In this document: positions 59,495 to 64,000 of the stretch, in pieces
Numbering within the stretch: position 1 is the stretch's first letter
Layout: each line of letters begins with the position of its first letter
DNA from: an uncultured Bacteroides sp.
Lineage (GTDB): Bacteria; Bacteroidota; Bacteroidia; Bacteroidales; UBA932
Direction: 5' to 3'
Length of the DNA: 64,000 nt
Assembly (NCBI GenBank): GCA_900546925.1
Contig: UREV01000002.1
Coordinates: forward strand, 1 to 64,000
The notes under the pieces: model-generated
Databases searched by the model: none
What the model was told of the DNA's origin: nothing
What the model saw: only the letters and a program-made list of their open reading frames with translations
Made by a program: the position numbers and the translations under genes

Positions 59495-60524
59495 TAGTTA
59501 ACAAACGTTTGACAGTTTGACAAATATTAAACTTGGCCGTCTCCGGGCGCATCGCCTCTTCGCGACTCATCGACAACGGACTCACAGCCTCGATAATCCC
59601 GAAACCGCCGTCACGAAGCATCTGCTCATCACGGACAGCACCGCTCACGAGCGCCACTGGAATCCCCTGACGCTTAGCCCTTTCCAGCACACCGGATGCC
59701 GTCTTTCCCTTCAAAGTCTGGTAATCCGAGCACCCCTCGCCAGTTATCACAAGGTCAGCGCCCTTAACCTTCGAATCGAAATCTATCTGATCCAGCACCA
59801 GGTCCACACCCCGCTTCAGCTCCGCACCCAAATACGCGCAAAAAGCCCCGCCAAGACCACCCGCAGCCCCGGCTCCAGCCATATCGCACACGTCCACACC
59901 AGTTTCTTTCAGTATTGTCAATGCATATCCGCGGAGTCTTTCCTCAAGCACGTCCACATCCTGCTCCGACGCACCTTTCTGCGGCCCGAAGACACGACTC
60001 GCACCATGCTCTCCTATATATGGAGTATCCACATCACATGCTACGGTAAACTTCATTCCCTTGGTCTTTTCCAGGAAGCCCTCAGCACGAATCATCCCCA
60101 TGCCACCGTCATTGGTAGCACTTCCGCCAAGACCGATAAGAAACTTTTTGCAACCTTTATCTATAGCTGCCATAATCAGTTCCCCAAGGCCTTTAGTGCT
60201 CGTAACCAGAGGATTACGTTCTTCTTTAGTTAGAAGCGTAAGACCGCAGGCCGCAGCAGATTCGATAATGGCCAAATCTCCGGCCACGCCATAAGCAGCC
60301 CTCACCGGACGTCCCAGCGGATCAGACACTTCCGCCCATTCCAGATGGCCTCCCAAAGTATCCACCAACGCCTCAACAGTACCCTCTCCCCCATCTGCGA
60401 CAGCTAACTTAATCACCTCACAGTCAGGATATACCTCAGCCACTCCCCGGGCTGCGGCATTGGCCACATCCGAAGAAGACAGACATCCCTTATAGGAATC
60501 GCATGCAATGACGATTTTTCTCAT
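59487..60524 (-). CDS. Glycerate kinase (type 1)
   Basis: A 345-residue kinase of the GarK/GlxK family. It shows KIVIACDSYKGCLSSSDVAN at the N-terminus, VADGGEGTVEALV, the GLGGSATNDGGMGM motif and GAGAAGGLGGAF. It phosphorylates D-glycerate to 2- or 3-phosphoglycerate. It overlaps the genes on both sides (4 bp and 8 bp), so it is part of one translational unit with the acyltransferase and the permease. Confidence 0.93.
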   Translation of the reverse strand: MRKIVIACDSYKGCLSSSDVANAAARGVAEVYPDCEVIKLAVADGGEGTVEALVDTLGGHLEWAEVSDPLGRPVRAAYGVAGDLAIIESAAACGLTLLTKEERNPLVTSTKGLGELIMAAIDKGCKKFLIGLGGSATNDGGMGMIRAEGFLEKTKGMKFTVACDVDTPYIGEHGASRVFGPQKGASEQDVDVLEERLRGYALTILKETGVDVCDMAGAGAAGGLGGAFCAYLGAELKRGVDLVLDQIDFDSKVKGADLVITGEGCSDYQTLKGKTASGVLERAKRQGIPVALVSGAVRDEQMLRDGGFGIIEAVSPLSMSREEAMRPETAKFNICQTVKRLLTNE

Positions 60525-61633
60525 ACCTTGATAAATATATCTTTCTTATACATGACATAAAGAATCAGATAAACGAGCAGCAGATATGCCGACCAGAAAA
60601 AGACCTTATCCCAGCCATCTCCCACTATCCGGCACAATCCGCCGAAGAAAAAGTTCACTGTATATTTAAGGTCAATGAACTTGGGTATCAAGAAGATAGC
60701 GATAGAATTCATACCGATCACCTTCAGCGGAAATGCCCATTTCTGGTATCCTTTAATGTCTATTATCCAATAAAAAAGCGCAAGCATCGCCACGGAATAA
60801 CCTCCCACCACAAGAGTAAAACTGCTGCTCCACAATTTCTTGTTCAGAGGGAGCCAGTGTGACCATACAAGTCCTGCAACTACCATTATGGCAGCGGCAC
60901 CGGCCATGTACAGACACTTCTTGTTGCCGTTCAGCTTGCTGTTTCTGATGAATTCACCTGTAAAGTTACCAAACATCGCCGTCACTACCGCAGGGAAAGT
61001 ACTCAGCAGGCCCTCAGGTTCATAGACGCCTTCCTTATAGATACGGCCCGCGAACAGAGTTCTGTCTATATAAGCGGCGATATTTCCCTCGACACAGTGC
61101 GGCGAAATCCCAGCAGGAGCATCAGGAGCCACTATAAAACTTACAGCCCCATATACAGCCAAGATTAACGCAGCTATGATAATTCTACCGCATGGCTTGA
61201 AATTCATATACAATATGGAAGCCAACATGCCGGCCACACCGATACGCTCCAGCACACTGAAAAACCTGTGCGGTCCGCTCTCCAGCTTCAGCAATCCGTT
61301 ACATACCATTCCGAGAAAGACCAGGATGGCAGCCCTCTTGAACACTTTCAGGTAAATCTGACACTTGGTCTTTCCCACGCTCAACTGCTTGGCGTAAGAA
61401 TACGGGAAAGATACTCCCGCTATAAATATAAACAGCGGGAATATGGTATCATGGTGCGTCAGTCCATCCCACGCCGCGTGATGCATCTGCGCCTCAAGCC
61501 AGCATGATTCGCCGCCTGGGAACAGACAACAGACAGCCCTGATGAGATAGGCAAGACCTGCTATGAAAAGCATATCGAACCCCCTCAACGCATCCAACGA
61601 CGCGAGACGTCCTTTTGGTTGTAAACTAGTCAT
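60521..61633 (-). CDS. HGSNAT/DUF5009-like membrane acyltransferase
   Basis: A 370-residue integral membrane protein with about 10 hydrophobic segments. The N-terminus is RLASLDALRGFDMLFIAGLA, with the conserved histidine region HHAAWDGLTHHDTIFPLFIF and then RAAILVFLGMVCNGLLKLES. This matches bacterial relatives of heparan-alpha-glucosaminide N-acetyltransferase (DUF5009/COG4299). It overlaps the GH89 gene by 8 bp. In human lysosomes the same two activities act in sequence on heparan sulfate, which makes the pairing meaningful. Confidence 0.88.
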   Translation of the reverse strand: MTSLQPKGRLASLDALRGFDMLFIAGLAYLIRAVCCLFPGGESCWLEAQMHHAAWDGLTHHDTIFPLFIFIAGVSFPYSYAKQLSVGKTKCQIYLKVFKRAAILVFLGMVCNGLLKLESGPHRFFSVLERIGVAGMLASILYMNFKPCGRIIIAALILAVYGAVSFIVAPDAPAGISPHCVEGNIAAYIDRTLFAGRIYKEGVYEPEGLLSTFPAVVTAMFGNFTGEFIRNSKLNGNKKCLYMAGAAAIMVVAGLVWSHWLPLNKKLWSSSFTLVVGGYSVAMLALFYWIIDIKGYQKWAFPLKVIGMNSIAIFLIPKFIDLKYTVNFFFGGLCRIVGDGWDKVFFWSAYLLLVYLILYVMYKKDIFIKV

Positions 61634-63866
61634 TCAGCAAGTCTGAGCTATATTTGTTCCAGATACTCTTCACGACCTCTATCTCGTCCCCTATAGTTTC
61701 TGTAGGGAAGCATGTCGTGTCGGAAATCCAGTCCCACTCGTAGTCTTTACATTTCTCCGCAAACTCTTTCTGGTCATAATGTCCCCAGTTTGCAAGCACA
61801 TCTTCGAAGAAAAGACTCCATCTCTGCTTGTAATAGCCGTTCATCATTCCGGACCACTGCTTGCAGGCGTAATCGAAAAGTTTGCAATCCTTGTTGCCCC
61901 AGGTACCCAGGAGGTTACGTGCATTCTTTTCGTATAGTTTCGACTCCTCTGGAGTATCGCCCATAGCCTTGGCGCTTTCCAGCCAGTTGCCAAGCAGGAA
62001 CTCATCTCTGGTAGCAAGAAGCCTGTCCATATCCCCGATAAGCGACATGAAAGCATCGGCATTGACCTTAAACGACTCGATATTCCCGCTCGCATAGTCG
62101 GCGGCGAACTTTTGCTGGATTACGGAGGCATAGTCGGCGAGAACCTGGCGGGTAACATCGACGATATCATATCTATAACCCTCACTATCAGAGAGTTCTT
62201 CAATGCAGGCATATAGTTTCTCCCAAGCTTTTACGAGGTCAATCCGTTCGTAACATTTGTTCGTATTCGTGCAGCCTTTCGGATTTTCCGCAAATGTCGG
62301 ACGGCCGGTGATTATGGACTCGTGTCCGCCGTTGTTCACATTGTTCTCGAACGCCGTGTCGAAGATACCCTTCCACGCCTCAACAGCCTGAGAAGAGAGT
62401 TTGCCATAACGGTTTGCCGTGTAATTTACTATGAATGAGTTAATATCCACAGGTTTACCCTCGTTCCAGACGTTCTCCAGCATCAACGCGTAAATGATAG
62501 GTGTGTGACCGATGCCTTCCGGAGTCAGACCGATGCCGCTCATCTTTCCTGAAGCCGGATCTGCCAATGCTGCCGCAGGATCGTTGGCCACGGATGTCGC
62601 GTTACCGGACAATGTTATATTCTGCCCGAAGTTCTGGAGCATGCACCAAAGCCAAGGCTTGCCATAATAGGCATGGGTACGGTTCCAAACTGGGAATCTC
62701 TCGCTCCACAGGTCGAGAATCAGCATCTTGTCATCCGGCACTGCTGACAGAAGCGCCTGAATCTGAGGATCTTGCCAGAACTTGCGCTCGTGATGGAACA
62801 TCCATCCCTGCATAACCCACACAGCCTCAGGATCCACCTCGGACATGGCATGATAGACCTTCGCACTCACGCCTTTCAGATATTCAGGGTCATTTGTAGG
62901 CGGCTCGTTCTCGTTAAATGTATCGGCCGTATAGAAATGGTTCGTACCGTAAATCTCGGTCTGGGTCTCCAGGAAGAGCTTGCCAATCTTCGAGAAAAGT
63001 TCCTCCGACGGGTCGAGCACGTAAGTTTTCGGGAAGTTCACCCACTGCGTGTTCTTCGCCTTCACGTCCGGGTATTTTTCTATCAATGCCGGTGGCACGT
63101 GGCCTGTGAAGGATGGTAAAATAGGCGTCATGCCCAATGACCTTTCCCTATACAGAATCTGTTTCTGGAGCTGCTCATGTTTCTCCATAAAGCTCTGAGG
63201 AAGAGGACCTTCCCAACCATCCAGATTACCCATCCAGAACCAGTTGAAATATGCCGGACCGCTGAAGAATGACTCCAGGTCAGCGTCTGTAAGTCCAAGT
63301 TTATGATAGACCCTGCGCCAGATGGAATTCTGACCGGTGATGGCCAGCGGCATGTTGATTCCGTTCAATGCCATCCAGTCGATTTCCTTCTGCCATCTGT
63401 CGAAGTCCCACCAACTCATACTGTAGTTGAATGTGCAGTAGTTCAGGTAGTAACGCCATTTGTACGGTGAAGTCTTCGTGGTGGTTTTCTCCGGAAGAGG
63501 AAGAGTTTCCGGGAGAACAGTGTCAGAACCGCACCAGCTAAGATGATAACCGCAATATTCACGGAGATAATGACCGAGTGCACTGGCGATGCTGACTCCG
63601 TTATTGCCCCCAAGCATAATCTTTCCGTTTTCCGTTCCGAATTCGAAGAAATCCAGGCTATCCTGACGCGCAGGAAGTAGATGAACTACAAATTCGCTTG
63701 ATCTTCCGGAAGTTACACGGTCGATAAGATCATTTACCGCACCGATCTGTTCCTTCTCAGAAAAAACTGTCTGTGTAGCCTTGTTGTCTTTACAGCTGAT
63801 AATGAGCACCAGCGCAGTAAAGATGACAACCACGCGTGATATCCACGACATTCCCTTATTTTTCAT
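61626..63866 (-). CDS. Alpha-N-acetylglucosaminidase (GH89)
   Basis: A 746-residue glycoside hydrolase family 89 enzyme (NAGLU-like) with a lipoprotein-type signal (ALVLIISC). All three NAGLU parts are present: a small N-terminal domain, a TIM barrel (YLNYCTFNYSMSWWDFDRWQ, NGINMPLAITGQNSIWRRVY and FYTADTFNENEPPTND with the acid Glu) and an alpha-helical C-terminal domain. It should release alpha-linked GlcNAc from host glycans such as heparan sulfate or mucin. The start overlaps the upstream gene by 11 bp. Confidence 0.95.
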   Translation of the reverse strand: MKNKGMSWISRVVVIFTALVLIISCKDNKATQTVFSEKEQIGAVNDLIDRVTSGRSSEFVVHLLPARQDSLDFFEFGTENGKIMLGGNNGVSIASALGHYLREYCGYHLSWCGSDTVLPETLPLPEKTTTKTSPYKWRYYLNYCTFNYSMSWWDFDRWQKEIDWMALNGINMPLAITGQNSIWRRVYHKLGLTDADLESFFSGPAYFNWFWMGNLDGWEGPLPQSFMEKHEQLQKQILYRERSLGMTPILPSFTGHVPPALIEKYPDVKAKNTQWVNFPKTYVLDPSEELFSKIGKLFLETQTEIYGTNHFYTADTFNENEPPTNDPEYLKGVSAKVYHAMSEVDPEAVWVMQGWMFHHERKFWQDPQIQALLSAVPDDKMLILDLWSERFPVWNRTHAYYGKPWLWCMLQNFGQNITLSGNATSVANDPAAALADPASGKMSGIGLTPEGIGHTPIIYALMLENVWNEGKPVDINSFIVNYTANRYGKLSSQAVEAWKGIFDTAFENNVNNGGHESIITGRPTFAENPKGCTNTNKCYERIDLVKAWEKLYACIEELSDSEGYRYDIVDVTRQVLADYASVIQQKFAADYASGNIESFKVNADAFMSLIGDMDRLLATRDEFLLGNWLESAKAMGDTPEESKLYEKNARNLLGTWGNKDCKLFDYACKQWSGMMNGYYKQRWSLFFEDVLANWGHYDQKEFAEKCKDYEWDWISDTTCFPTETIGDEIEVVKSIWNKYSSDLLND

Positions 63867-64000
63867 TTGCTATGAGTTCTTTTGCGACCTCCAATGGAGA
63901 ATCGAATGGTTTAGTATTGCTATGATATGGTGTATTTATCCATTCCTCTTCCCATTCATCGAGCATTTTCGCCTTTTCGGAGAAATGAATTTCGAGACGT
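63856..64000 (-). CDS. Partial upstream gene of the GH89 operon
   Basis: Only the last 47 or so codons are in the window (LEIHFSEKAKMLDEWEEEWI, ending KELIANEK), with the TAA at 63856-63858 overlapping the GH89 start. The product is cut by the window edge. No family is recognised from this tail; a glycan-processing enzyme would fit the operon. Confidence 0.65.
   Translation of the reverse strand, partial: RLEIHFSEKAKMLDEWEEEWINTPYHSNTKPFDSPLEVAKELIANEK

Noticed and set aside
1..64000. tRNA or rRNA genes
   Set aside because: I saw no stretch with a convincing cloverleaf (conserved GTTCRANNC arm with matching acceptor) and no rRNA-like sequence. A tRNA scan was not possible here.

Overview
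The window looks like a chromosomal segment from a member of the order Bacteroidales (phylum Bacteroidota). The reasons are the repeated TAnnTTTG -7 promoter boxes, the near absence of Shine-Dalgarno sites, and typical families of that order: transglutaminase lipoproteins, a DUF5686 protein, a capsule locus with WbuC cupins, and a GH89/DUF5009 operon. The genus cannot be fixed from the sequence alone. All assignments were made by reading translations and motifs; no database search was run.

Layout. (1) 0.3-34 kb is mostly a housekeeping backbone. It holds a GDP-mannose/UDP-glucuronate operon (manC, ugd, a metallophosphoesterase and a glycosyltransferase), a transglutaminase lipoprotein pair, a small gene with a GNAT acetyltransferase, cutC, a CCA-type tRNA nucleotidyltransferase with a tyrosine recombinase and hpf, paaK-like and pckA genes, recQ, a MATE exporter, a DUF5686 protein and purN. 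After these come an M23 peptidase, trmO, a sodium:solute symporter, a CDF metal transporter, an esterase-HAD fusion and a secreted lipoprotein. Inside this part, 23.8-26.3 kb is a REP-associated tyrosine transposase (RAYT-like) gene between two ~650-bp direct repeats that carry REP-like palindromes. (2) 34.3-47 kb is an accessory island: a Fic gene behind four 24-bp-spaced iterons, two ATPase plus nuclease-like gene pairs, a TPR/FRG three-gene operon, gene remnants, and near-identical WbuC cupin/REP modules exactly 9,817 bp apart. (3) 47-56.4 kb is a capsule or O-antigen locus on the minus strand: DegT aminotransferase, WbuC, sugar transferase, two GT2 enzymes, a nucleotidyltransferase-like protein, a beta-propeller, a GT-B enzyme and a beta-helix gene cut by an insertion sequence (56.4-58.1 kb). 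(4) 58.2-64 kb is an operon of GH89 alpha-N-acetylglucosaminidase, an HGSNAT-like acyltransferase, glycerate kinase and a GntP permease.

The main non-gene signals are these. The octamer GCATTGAC/GTCAATGC occurs about 31 times against roughly 2 expected; it is spread over both strands and several reading frames and is nearly absent from the accessory island. There is a two-subfamily set of dispersed palindromic repeats (GTCGGCGGAT and GTCGGCGCG arms with a shared spacer). There is also a 14-15 bp minisatellite in the probable trmO leader, and small inverted-repeat elements ending in CTCAAGTTTCGCA. The best candidates for an undescribed system are the RAYT/REP locus, the FRG-TPR operon, the iteron-controlled Fic gene and the WbuC-bounded cassette exchange.
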